Shown: in pieces, positions 54,425 to 64,000 of the stretch
Layout: the number at the start of each line of letters is the position of its first letter
Numbering within the stretch: position 1 is the stretch's first letter
Made by a program: the position numbers and the translations under genes
Notes under the pieces: model-generated
Databases searched by the model: none
Told to the model about the DNA's origin: nothing
Seen by the model: the letters and a program-made list of their open reading frames with translations, nothing else
DNA from: Litsea cubeba
Taxonomy: Eukaryota; Streptophyta; Magnoliopsida; Laurales; Lauraceae
NCBI GenBank assembly: GCA_012931725.1
Contig: CM022946.1
Span: forward strand, 61,851,853 to 61,915,852
Reading direction: 5' to 3'
DNA length: 64,000 nucleotides

Positions 54425-57400
54425 CTTTCACTGCTTCAGAGGTGCTCGACCATACCTCTTCAACTTCTTTTTTTACTATCCCAGGCATTCAGCCAAACTG
54501 TTAATGCAACCTACATCAGTGGTTCCACTATTCTACATCCATACTTTATTCCCATAACAACATATTCAAAGGAACGTAAAATGCGAGTTACTTCCTAAGG
54601 ATGCGGAAACTTGTTGGGTTAAATGAAAATTAAATAAGAAAACAAGTTAGGGGGGAGAAACTGATTTCAAGTAAATAATATATCAGAGGTTCTAGCACTG
54701 TACACTGTAAGCTTAAATTCATATCTTACCAAACTGCACATGGATAAAGTATTTTTTTTATGGTTCACAGGTGTGTTTTGTGGGTCTTGGCTTTGGTTCA
54801 TCAGTTATCCCACCATGCCTTAATAGGTATACTTCTTACATGTCCAAATCTCCTCTCAGTGATTCTTCTACATTTGTCACTCTTAAAGATAAAATCAGGG
54901 GAGGCAATAGGTTGGGGTGGGCTAGGTTTGGTGGATTCAGTTTAGTATTGTGGATAACTTGTAAAGGCTCAACTTGTATTCAGCCCATTTATTATTCAGG
55001 TTGAACATGTCAATCCAAATCCAAAGCAGAAACTAATATAGTATACTGGAGCATAAAATAAACAGGTTGGGTTCAGGTCTGATGGGCACTTCATAGCGCA
55101 ATTACTAGGTTGGTTGATGGTTCAGATAATAAGAATAGGCTTAGCCTCAACCCAACATGTTTATTAATTGGGTCAACCTAAGAATAGAAAGGGTCATATG
55201 AGACCAATCATAGGTGCTGGCACTGCAACTCAACTCCCATTCAACCTTTCATATCTCCGAAAAACCACCTTCTCCTCTTCTTGATCAACATCTCAGTCCT
55301 TCACTTGTACCATCACTGACCATTCCATTTATACAAGTTTCAAAATCTCCAAAACATAACCAATCCTAAAATCACTCGACCATGCCCAAACCCACCTGCA
55401 ACTCATTGCACCCATTTGTTTCCATCGACTTTCCAGCCCGAAAACAACTTCTCATTATCATGACCACCAGCTGAGCCACCAGTCTTCATCTCTTCTCATC
55501 TACTGTACCCATCTTCTACTTCAAAGAAATGACCCAGACTTTACCCTCCTGAAACAAAAAGAACCCAGTTTCTTGTTGCCTTCATAGAAGTCCTCATTGC
55601 CTGTTTCTATATCCTTTCCTTTACTTCTTTTTTCCATGATTTGTTCTATTTTCAGTTTCTCTTCATTTCCTTGTTTTCCTTCATGCTCTGTTTCTTTGCA
55701 TTTTCTCATCAACTTCATCTAAAAAACTCAACACATTCAACCACCTTTCATTCATCACCATGCCATCTCTATGCCTCTTCCACTATGCCCACTTTCACAA
55801 AGTGCATCACCTCTCCATTTTCCACTTTATCTCTGGATTCTGTCTTCTATCAACTCAATGCACAAGTACATCAAATTGAATTTCCAAGTCAACTTACCCA
55901 TTTAATCCAACTCAACTGCCCATCCCTTCTTAACACACACCACCTATCGACCATAACCCATTTCCACTTTCCAACCTTGAAACCTTCATCTGTCACCAAC
56001 TCATTCCATTGTCTCACCATACCTGTTTTAGATCCACCTAATCAAACTGCCGTGAATTGCTTCTCTTCTATATTCTACAACTCAGCCCATGATCACTCCC
56101 ATTTCTCTGAATCACCCATCAATCATCTCACCTCTGCAACGAACCTAATCCAAACAAGTACAGATCCCAAAACAGCAGTGTCCAACGAATGACTTTTAAA
56201 TATTAACAAATCTTGAATTTCATCCATCCATAGCTTTTGGACAATGAAATGGAAAAAGGCACAAAAAATCAGAAAAAATAGGAAAAAAGAAGCAAATAAA
56301 ATAAAATAAAAATAGAACACTCAACAAATCAAATGCAGGGAAATCTAAACACCAAACTTCAAAAGAAAATCAAAGGCACTTCCATGCAATTACAACAACG
56401 AAAAATGGATAGTATTTGCAGTAGATACAAGTAAAAAGAACCTGACTTTTCTTGGTTAGAGAAACCCTATTTGGGATTCTCTCTTTTCTCCAGCAACTCC
56501 AGCGATGAGCAATGCTGCTGGCAGTGTGAGAGGATCCGGCCGGAATCTCTAATTAGACGGAGCGGGAGAGGGAGAGGGAGGGGGAGAGGGCAGGGAGAAA
56601 GAGAGCAAAAGGGTGGGAGAGGAAAAAAAAAAGCCTCGTCCCTGGTTGGGTGGAAGGAGACAAAGAATCCCCTATGCAACTCCTTTTCTTCTCCGCTCAG
56701 CAGATCGAAGACCGGAGAACCCTTCTCCTTCGTTTTTCTCTTCTTCCGGAAACACTGTGGCAAAGAGCGGGAGATCGTTGTTGTGTTTCGGGTAGAAAAC
56801 GAAGTATACATGACGATGTCGTTCACATAGATGGAAGGGCAAACTTGTCCAACCTGGATGTCATTATGTATTCATAACCGAATTTGTCTAATTAAGATTT
56901 AGAAACAATTATTTGGTAAAAATCCCATTATAAAATGGGTAAGAAGCAAAGTGGAGTTCACATTTATAGGGTCATCCCCAAGAACTATACAACAAAATAG
57001 AGAACTTTAAATAGGGAACTTTTCTACAATGGCAATAAACAAAATGCAGCATTAACTAATGTCTATCACAGACAACTCGTCAAGCCATTTCAAAGAACAA
57101 TTATCAGATCGTCAACTGAGCCAATGAGAAATAGTGGAATAATATTTAAGAAAGTAATACCACTCATCATATATTTTTTTAATCTATAGTCAGCAAGCAT
57201 TATTAATAACAGGTCGAGGCTGCACATTGGCAGAAAACCACATTCTTAACACTAACAACACTAACAGGTGCCTGGTCATTCACAAAGACATCTTTTTCTA
57301 TTTGTACTTTGCCAAATTTATACCTAAAGTCAAGTAGCCCAGAGGCAAGGCACCTTAGAAGTGATGTATGCTTAACAAATATCATGCGAAATGCAATGGA

Positions 57401-57771
57401 AGAAACCTACTGCATATGACCAATTTTGAACTAACTTCTATACTCCGTTGTCATCGTCATCGTCGTCGTCGTCATCATCGAAGCCTTGCCCATCTACCTG
57501 GCCCAGCTTCTTGAGTTTGAACCTTGAAGCATTTACTTAACCCTATCTAGCTTTCACACGAATCACACCATTGGGAACATACTCCTAGCTTTAAATTTGA
57601 TAAATGCAACAGATATGATGCACATAGCTCAATTTGAGAAGGCGAAAAAAATAATAATAATAATAAAAATAAAATCTTAATGAGGCAATACAGTTGACAT
57701 CATTTGCTAAATGGTACCGGAACAGACTGGAGTAAGGTTCTTCTGATACGATCAGTTAGGATATTGGAAAA
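54425..57771. other. Noncoding spacer before the right arm
   Basis: No family-level match was recognised. A 183-codon open frame (55,641-56,192, plus) starts with a hydrophobic leader (FQFLFISLFSFMLCFFAF) but then reads as low-complexity Ser/Thr/His-rich protein; I do not accept it as a gene. 56,460-56,820 is GC-richer and purine-rich, like a 5' leader. A GTC/ATC microsatellite lies at 57,448-57,480. TGGATGTCAT at 56,857 echoes the motif at 47,540 and 52,060. Confidence 0.4.
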
Positions 57772-58582
57772 TAGGTCGTCTACTGAAAGTATCAAAAAGG
57801 GGTTAAGTTACTCATAAAATCATTGTGACTCAAGACAAGATTTAGTCCATAATCCTATCAAGTCAAATCTTGAGGTAAACTTTTCTTAATGCACGTATTG
57901 GAACACATACAAGGATAGCTTGTCATATAATGCAGAAACAATAATGCCATTATATTGGTGGGTCTAAAATTACAGATAACGAAGACCTAGAATATTTAAC
58001 TTTTCAAGACGTTTGATTGGTATTCAATTGTTAAAAATAATTTTTTTTTACAAAAATAAAAAAATTCAAAAATAAAAAAAGGAAAAAAATTGAAAAACAA
58101 GCAATATATGTTGGAATGATCTATGGGAAACCTAGATCTAACAACATGAAGTTATTTTCAAGTTGTTTCATGAGTTTTCCATAAGTAATAATGTTTTTTT
58201 TTATTTAAATAACATAAATCCGAAAATAAAAATAACAATATAAAAAAAAAGATATACATGCAAGATCAAAAGGAAGCATGGATCTACAATGAAACAAGAC
58301 AATGATGCCACTATGTTGTGATTCATAGAATCATAGTAGTTAGAGAGTGATAATCTCAAAAGTTGAAAAAAATCACAAAGAAATGCATACCTGGATGAAG
58401 AATCTTGTTTAGATTCCTTAGAATAGTTGGATCTTTTGATTTGGTAGCAAGAATCTTGAAAAAAAGAAGTTGAGACCACTAGAGGGCAGTAAGACGGTTT
58501 TACAGCAGTGAAAGTGGAGAAGAGAATGAAGAGAGATGTTAAAAAAAACCCAAAAAGTCGTCTGGGGAGGGTTTTTATAACC

Positions 58583-58703
58583 AAGCGCTTCGTAGCGGCT
58601 GCCACGATTGCGACGGCCGATATTTCGGCCGTAGCGTGGCGGTGTCCACCACTACGGACGATATATCGGCCGCTACGTCATAGCCGCCGCTATTTGCATC
58701 CTT
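58583..58703. repeat. GC-rich palindromic segment, right-arm copy
   Basis: Counterpart of 37,913-38,059. Contains CGGCCGATATTTCGGCCG and CGATATATCGGCCGC plus AGCGGC/GCCGCT words; this copy has lost perfect symmetry in the second palindrome. Confidence 0.7.
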
Positions 58704-60065
58704 GGAGGCCACCAAGTGAGTGTCAAAGTATGGGTAATAAACTAACGAAAGAAGTGGGTGTATAAACCAATCATGTAATATACATGATTGGTCCTAAGCT
58801 AACCTTAACCTAACCGGGCCATATGGTAAAGGGCCAAGGGGAGTATATACTAAACAAGCTAAAGCTAAGGTCAAACATCACATGTAGGGCCATACTGTTT
58901 ATCACGATGGTTAAGCGGGTCCGGGATGCCTTTTGCAATCATTTCGTGCTTCTGGAGTTGTTGGCACCCTAAGAACCAACTACGCCACCCACATAGCCCA
59001 ATATGGGTCCCTCGTGTGTTACCGTACAATCCACAAGGAGATGCTTAGCCTACACACCCCCTCGCTAGAGAGTCAATTCGTATTCATAGGCCAAGTGGGG
59101 CTAAGGTCTAGATTGCAAGGGCAAAGGGTCTCATTCCTAAGAATCCAAAATTCTGGGAAGTGTGTTCTAGAATGCTAGGTCAATAGTTTATTGGTGATGA
59201 GCTTTGTTAGTACCGTATACTGTTAAGGATCATTGTAATGGCATAGATTCCACTAGTTGAAATAATATAAAATAGTGGTCAATCATTTATTAGTGACTGA
59301 TATTAAGTTATAGTCCTACATGGACACTATTATCACATTGCACTCATGTCTTAGTAGTGACTGTTATCATTTAACAGAAACCAACATGTAATAGCTACAC
59401 CTCGTTGACAGTTGTAATGCAAGTACTAATGGGTGTTATAAATTATTCTTATAATCAACATGCTTAATGTGTTAGTCTCATATTTGTGACTCATATAAGT
59501 CAAGGGTCCTATATATATTGGTGACTTGTGCATTATTAATGACTCTTGTAATTTAAAAGTCCTAGATTGAAGATTATAGTAGTGTTATGAATAGAGAGCA
59601 TTGGTCCAAAGAATGGTATCTAGTTTTATGTCAATCCACTCTTCATTATATATTGCTTATACCTTGATATAACGATGATGAAATGAAATCCAAAGTTAAG
59701 CAACTACATATCTATCAACTAGTAATAAACTAATGAGTTAGTCAATGAAACTTAACAAAAGAGGAGTATAACTACGATGGCATAAATCAAATATTTCTAT
59801 CAATCTTGTTTTTTATGTAACTATCCACCATTAATGCATTTTAAATTCACACCCACCAACCCAAATATCATAAATGCACATGATAGAGAAGGTTAGCACA
59901 TTTAAAGCATTAGAATCAACCAAATAAACATGCATACACCATTAATCATGTCTATATACTTGCCTTTGGCTTAGTTGAGCAAAAACCCCTTTCTTAGAGT
60001 CTAGGGTTACCTCAAGCCTTGCTCTTCAAACCTCCCCACTTCAAACCAAGCAAAGAACCCACTTC

Positions 60066-60506
60066 CTACATGACTAAATGAAAGGGAAAACCCACTAAAC
60101 CAACAATACATGCTCCTAGTGTTGAAAGAAGCAAACTACATGAGTTTAGAGAGAGGGTTTGCTTACCTATTGATGAGAATGACAAGGGAGGAAGATGAAG
60201 GAGATGATGGGGAGACTCTTGAGCCTTGGGGGAAGCATTGGAAACTCTTGGAAGCCCTAGCTTGGTTGGTGGAGTAATAGGGGGAGAAGGCGTAGAGAGG
60301 TTGTAGAGGAGAAGGAACGAAATGAAATAGGGAAATGGGGCTTTAGGGTTTAAAAGGGGATTTTCATTTAGGAATTTTGCACATAAGGCCAAGTTGTTAG
60401 GGAGTTTACAAGAAAGTCCTTGGCAAATGGGTATGGGCTCATAATGAGAGTCCCTTGGGCCACCGGGCCAAGGTGGGTCCAAGTAAGTATGATATGCATG
60501 ACCCAC
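60066..60506 (-). other. Open stretch shared by both arms, probably not a gene
   Basis: The minus strand is open for 146 codons (GHAYHTYLDPPWPGGPRDSH, later Ser/Leu-rich). The left-arm counterpart keeps only 83 codons before an indel changes frame. Lack of conservation of the frame between two otherwise similar copies argues against selection for a protein. Confidence 0.4.
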
Positions 60507-61189
60507 TACCTAATGCATCACACACCAATAATCCTAATGCTTAGGCCACTAAACCCAATTAAGCACCCTAAATCTTAGTGATTAGTGACTAACCCCACTA
60601 ATAAAGGCATGAGGCCTTACTTACAGGGGTTGCCTCCAAAAAAGGCTAACAAAGAAAGGAAAATCAAAGAAAACGAAAGCAGCTGGATGTCGCCAGACTT
60701 GTCCTTGCATAACTTTGTACAAGTTGGAGGTTGGTAGCCCCTTGTGGGATGTTAGGCCTCATTCTTGGCACAATAGAGATCTTTAGTGCGATTTGATTTC
60801 TATTGATTCACTCAAGTTTGACATTAGCAAGAGAGTTACAATTTTATGTTAATGTTTGCATAGACAGAGTTAATGAACAAATCTCTGTCCCTTACCCACA
60901 AATTTATTTTCTTCTTCATGTCCTCGTAGGCATGTATGTTAAGAAGCACCCAACCAGAGTGCTCTAAAGGATCTGAGTGTTACATAAAGGATTCCATGTT
61001 TAAAAACTAATAATAAAAGGAAAAAAAATAGAGTTATAGACATCCACAAAAAAGTACAAACTGATATCATCATTAGGGCTTTGTGTTTGGTTTCCAAATC
61101 AGTAAATATTAATGAATCAATTCAACTAAGACAACACTAGCACTTTCTGTTTAAACAAAAACCAACAAGATACTGTGGGACAAAAATTC

Positions 61190-62123
61190 AACATTACTTC
61201 CCACTACCTTTTGCATTTCATTAATTTCACAAAAACCACAAAGAATTGCTTTGAATGTGGAAGGATTGGGTAAGCAACCATTTTCTTCCATTTGAAAAAA
61301 TAGCTCATTGGCCTCCTCCATCAAACCTTCTTTGCCGAGGGCATTGATCATTATGGTATATGTAATCACATTCGGCACCAAACCATTGTTAGAGATGCCA
61401 TCAAATAGCTTTTTTGCCATTTCAATTTTCCCATCTCTACACAAACCGCCCAAAAGAGTGGTGTAAGTAACAATATTAGGAATTAGTCCCTTATGGCACA
61501 TTTCTTGAGAGAGCCTTATAGCTACATCTATTCTCCCACTTTTGCAATATCCATTAATCAAGACATTGTAGCTGTACACATCATGTTTAATGTCATCAGT
61601 CACCATAGAATTAAAGATTTGTACTGCAATGTCCATTTTCTCTTGCAAACAGTAACCATGCATCAATGTATTATAAGAACCCATAATAAGCTTCTCGCCT
61701 CTTTGAATGACGACGTCAAAATAACTCATGTGCTTTTTCCATCATCCCTTGTTTGCAAAAAGCATTTAGCAATATGTTGATTGTCAAGACATTAGGAAAT
61801 ATGTGCCTATCAATCATTTCATTGTATAATCTCCTGCCTTCTTCCCACCGGTTCAAATTGCAACATCCCTGAATTAAAGAACTATAAGTGACTACATTTG
61901 GTGAAACACTGTTGTTACCAACCATTTCTAAAAAGAGGCCTAGGGCCTCATCCAAAAACCCTTGTTTGGAAAGGCCATCAATGATAGTGCTGTAGGTACA
62001 AGTATTAGGCCTACATATTTCCCTCTCCATCTTTATAAACAAATGGAGAGCAGAACTCACGTTTCCAGTCTTGCAAAGCCCATTGATGAGGGCAATGTAG
62101 GTAACTGTGTTAGGTACATACCC
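61190..62123 (-). pseudogene. Truncated second copy of the PPR gene
   Basis: The minus strand contains the middle PPR motifs of the left-arm gene (NTCTYSTIIDGLSKQGFLDE, DVYSYNVLINGYCKSGRIDV, NIVTYTTLLGGLCRDGKIEM). The 5' part is replaced by LTR copy C (junction 62,123/62,124, after ..GGTACATACCC). An extra T near 61,724-61,728 shifts the frame. The 3' end is lost in the 913-bp deletion, so the frame runs into unrelated codons after KVVG. Clearly non-functional. Confidence 0.92.
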
Positions 62124-62390
62124 TGATGGACCGCGCTCCTGCTTGGTTCTACCGAGGTCGGTGGACGTGGGAGTCCGTCGGGTCCGACCCTTTCGTAACC
62201 GGGGGGCAGGGGCGTGCATCAACATTTCTTTTTTTGTGGGTGTGCCAGATTTTCTATTTTACTTGGAATTGCAAGTGGTGATCCGGGGATCAACCTTCGC
62301 AAGTAAAAAGGAAATCAACTTCTTTCAAGTTTTCCATTGCACATATATTTAAGAAAAGAGACATTTTCTTGATTTGCCGTGAAAGGCGAT

Positions 62391-62473
62391 TTTTTTGGCA
62401 TTTATAGCCGATTTTGGCGTTTATAGCCGATTTTTGGCGTTTATAGCCGATTTTGGCGTTTATAGCCGATTTA
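62391..62473 (+). repeat. ~19-bp tandem repeat in LTR copy C, four units
   Basis: Units of TTTTGGCGTTTATAGCCGAT, one more than in copies A and B. Confidence 0.9.
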
Positions 62474-62971
62474 CAATCCTTATCAACAATGAAAGACAAG
62501 AATTGTGAATTTTGTCTCTTTTGAAAAAAATACAAACTACAATGAAAAGCAAGAAAAGGAGGATCTAACTTCTCAGGAGATTGTGGGGGACTCGTTTAGA
62601 TTGACGATCGCAAGCCATATGTGGGCTTCGCCATCATCCATGCAGATGAGAACAGAGGATGCTATTGATTCGCTTGGCTTGGCTATAACCTCGGGTTTTT
62701 AGAGGACAAAGACCAAAGGGAGGTCCTATGTCCAATAAAAAGCCGAGTAGACGGGCTGAAAAGCCATATCTAAGCCATTGGAGGCAGGAGGAGAAGGCAA
62801 GGACCTTGGGGGGGGGGGTACCCCCCAAGGGACTTTTGTCACCTTGTTGCGGTGGCCGGTGTAGAACTTCCGCAGAGTTTTCTCTCTTTTTCCTTTCTCT
62901 GGATTTCTGTCTGTGTGCTTGTGCTTTTTTCTCTGATGTTTCTGATGATTTTTCTTCTTGGAGAGCCCTCC

Positions 62972-62981
62972 TATTTATAGG
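62972..62981 (-). promoter_or_regulatory. LTR TATA box, copy C
   Basis: The minus strand reads CTATAAATAG, at the same LTR position as in copies A and B. Confidence 0.65.
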
Positions 62982-63658
62982 CTTTTAGGTAGCCTTTTAG
63001 GTGGGTTTATGGGCTTTTAATGTCATTAAGCCGCATAATGGGAGGAGTTACAAAATTGAATTGTTTATTTTGTAACTCCTTTTTCTTGGCTTCTGATTGG
63101 CCGGAGGAGATTGAGGGCATTTAATCGCCTTTAATCGCCATGATGGGAGGAGTTTCATGGGTTAAATGCCATGAATCTCTTGACTTGTAACTCCCAAATG
63201 CTTGCTTCTGATTGGGCCGTCCAAAGAAATGGATTAATGACTGTAATAAAGCTAGTCAATTAATCGCATTAAGTGGTCGCCGAGCAGCTGAAGAGTCGCG
63301 GGCCGTGCCACGTCTTTTGGAATTCTTCTGTCGATGATCATCGATGGATCTTCATGTAGATCGACATCAGATGACCATGTAATTTCAGGTGTTTGTTGCC
63401 AACAGCGGGTCGGTGCCATCTGTCCTGTCGATTTCTCGATCGGTCAGGTGGAAAGCACACTTTTTTGGTTGACCGGGTGGCGATCAATACTGTCTTCGAT
63501 ACTCTTGATGATTTACCCGTGTTTTGGACGGATGTCAGAGGACTTGGTGTCTCAAAAGCATGAATTTTGGAAAGTACCAGAGGCTGGGCCCTTCGAATCG
63601 TGAAAAAAACGGCGAAAACCGGGGTTTCCGGGGCTTTCCCGGCGACCCCGGGGTCCAA

Positions 63659-63710
63659 GGTCGCCGGCGACCCTGGCCCAGGGTCGCAGGGGTCTGCGAC
63701 CCTGGGGGGG
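63659..63710. repeat. Stacked GC-rich palindromes in LTR U3, copy C
   Basis: GGTCGCCGGCGACC (63,659-63,672) is a perfect 14-bp palindrome. It runs into CCCTGGCCCAGGG and then CAGGGTCGCAG...CTGCGACCCTG, giving alternative, mutually exclusive hairpins. Confidence 0.88.
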
Positions 63711-64000
63711 TTTTCCCCCTTTCGTGTCCCGTTTTGCGTCCGTTTTTGCTTTTTTCTGATTCTTTTTTCTTCTGTACTTTTCCTTGACATTTTGACCATT
63801 TATTGGCCTGATTTCTTTGTAGGAAACCTGATGAGAATCCTTGCATTTTATTTTGCAAAGTTTCCAATTTCCTGAGAAAGCCGAAGACTTTGTCGCGCAG
63901 AGCTGCCGATTTTCCGTCAGAAACTGAAACTGGGCCAAACGATGTCGGAATGACCTGAAATTTGGTGTGAAGCCTCCTGAGCAATAAATAAGACCAACCA

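Larger units (their letters stand above)
57772..62123 (-). repeat. Right arm of the large inverted duplication
   Basis: The reverse complement matches 24,431-39,812 with the left-arm insertions removed. It gives the empty sites for the Tekay-like element (near 59,503-59,512) and the MULE (near 58,106-58,114). It lacks 913 bp corresponding to left 25,356-26,268; the junction at about 61,197-61,201 shows GGAA microhomology. It is cut at its outer end by LTR copy C (62,124). Confidence 0.9.
62124..64000 (-). mobile_element. Tat/Ogre-like LTR, copy C (cut by window end)
   Basis: Starts TGATGGACCGCG at 62,124 inside the PPR copy and is collinear with copies A and B to the last base. At ~2.58 kb it should end about 0.7 kb beyond the window. 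Whether it is a solo LTR or the 3' LTR of a longer element cannot be seen. It carries the cleanest 19-bp repeat and palindromic cluster. Confidence 0.88.

Noticed and set aside
55641..56192. 183-codon open frame with a hydrophobic leader
   Set aside because: The body is Ser/Thr/His/Pro-rich low complexity, with no motif, splice context or second copy; it is likely a chance frame in C/T-rich DNA.

Overview
The window is nuclear DNA from a flowering plant, most likely one with a large, transposon-rich genome. It contains plant Ty3/gypsy retrotransposons with 2-3 kb LTRs, L1 and RTE LINEs, an Au-type SINE, MULE- and hAT-type miniature elements, a P-class PPR gene, a DTX/MATE transporter gene, a cytosolic malate dehydrogenase fragment and a plant SRT1-like sirtuin fragment. 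I cannot name the species. No intact host gene is visible: every recognisable host gene is frameshifted, truncated or reduced to a few exons. All family assignments come from reading the translations by eye; no database search was run.

Layout. 1-2.2 kb: probable 3' end and LTR of a gypsy element. 3.07-3.43 kb: a MULE-type miniature element with 9-bp target duplications. 5.07-12.2 kb: a minus-strand Tat/Ogre-like element made of two ~2.6 kb LTRs around only the integrase part of pol; one LTR carries a 583-bp hAT miniature element. 12.2-16.2 and 20-23.7 kb: decayed LTR-like and tandem-repeat DNA. 16.2-20 kb: a 5'-truncated L1 LINE with a perfect target duplication. 23.7-25.5 kb: a frameshifted Rf-like PPR gene whose stop codon lies in the target site of a small LINE fragment. 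28.0-37.1 kb: a Tekay-like gypsy element with near-identical LTRs but a broken gag-pol. 39.8 kb: a 100-N assembly gap. 39.9-44.3 kb: minus-strand DTX/MATE pseudogene. 45.1-46.4 kb: first exons of a cytosolic malate dehydrogenase. 46.7-47.1 kb: six 74-bp units, each able to form a hairpin. 47.2-52.7 kb: a zone bounded by inverted arrays sharing the palindrome TAACGATATCGTTA, holding a sirtuin fragment and a near full-length RTE LINE. 52.9-54.4 kb: paired 0.4-kb LTR-like repeats. 62.1-64 kb: a third copy of the Tat-like LTR, cut by the window end.

The largest structure is an inverted duplication. 24,431-39,812 and 57,772-62,123 are the same DNA in opposite orientation, about 18 kb apart. The left arm is longer only because it gained the Tekay-like element and a MULE, and because the right arm lost ~0.9 kb. 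After subtracting these, the arms are about 4.36 and 4.35 kb. The right arm gives the empty target site of both left-arm insertions. The left arm ends about 20 bp from the N gap, so an assembly cause must be excluded before the duplication is accepted.

The genes do not form a pathway. The window is a record of nested insertions, gene-fragment accumulation and segmental duplication.
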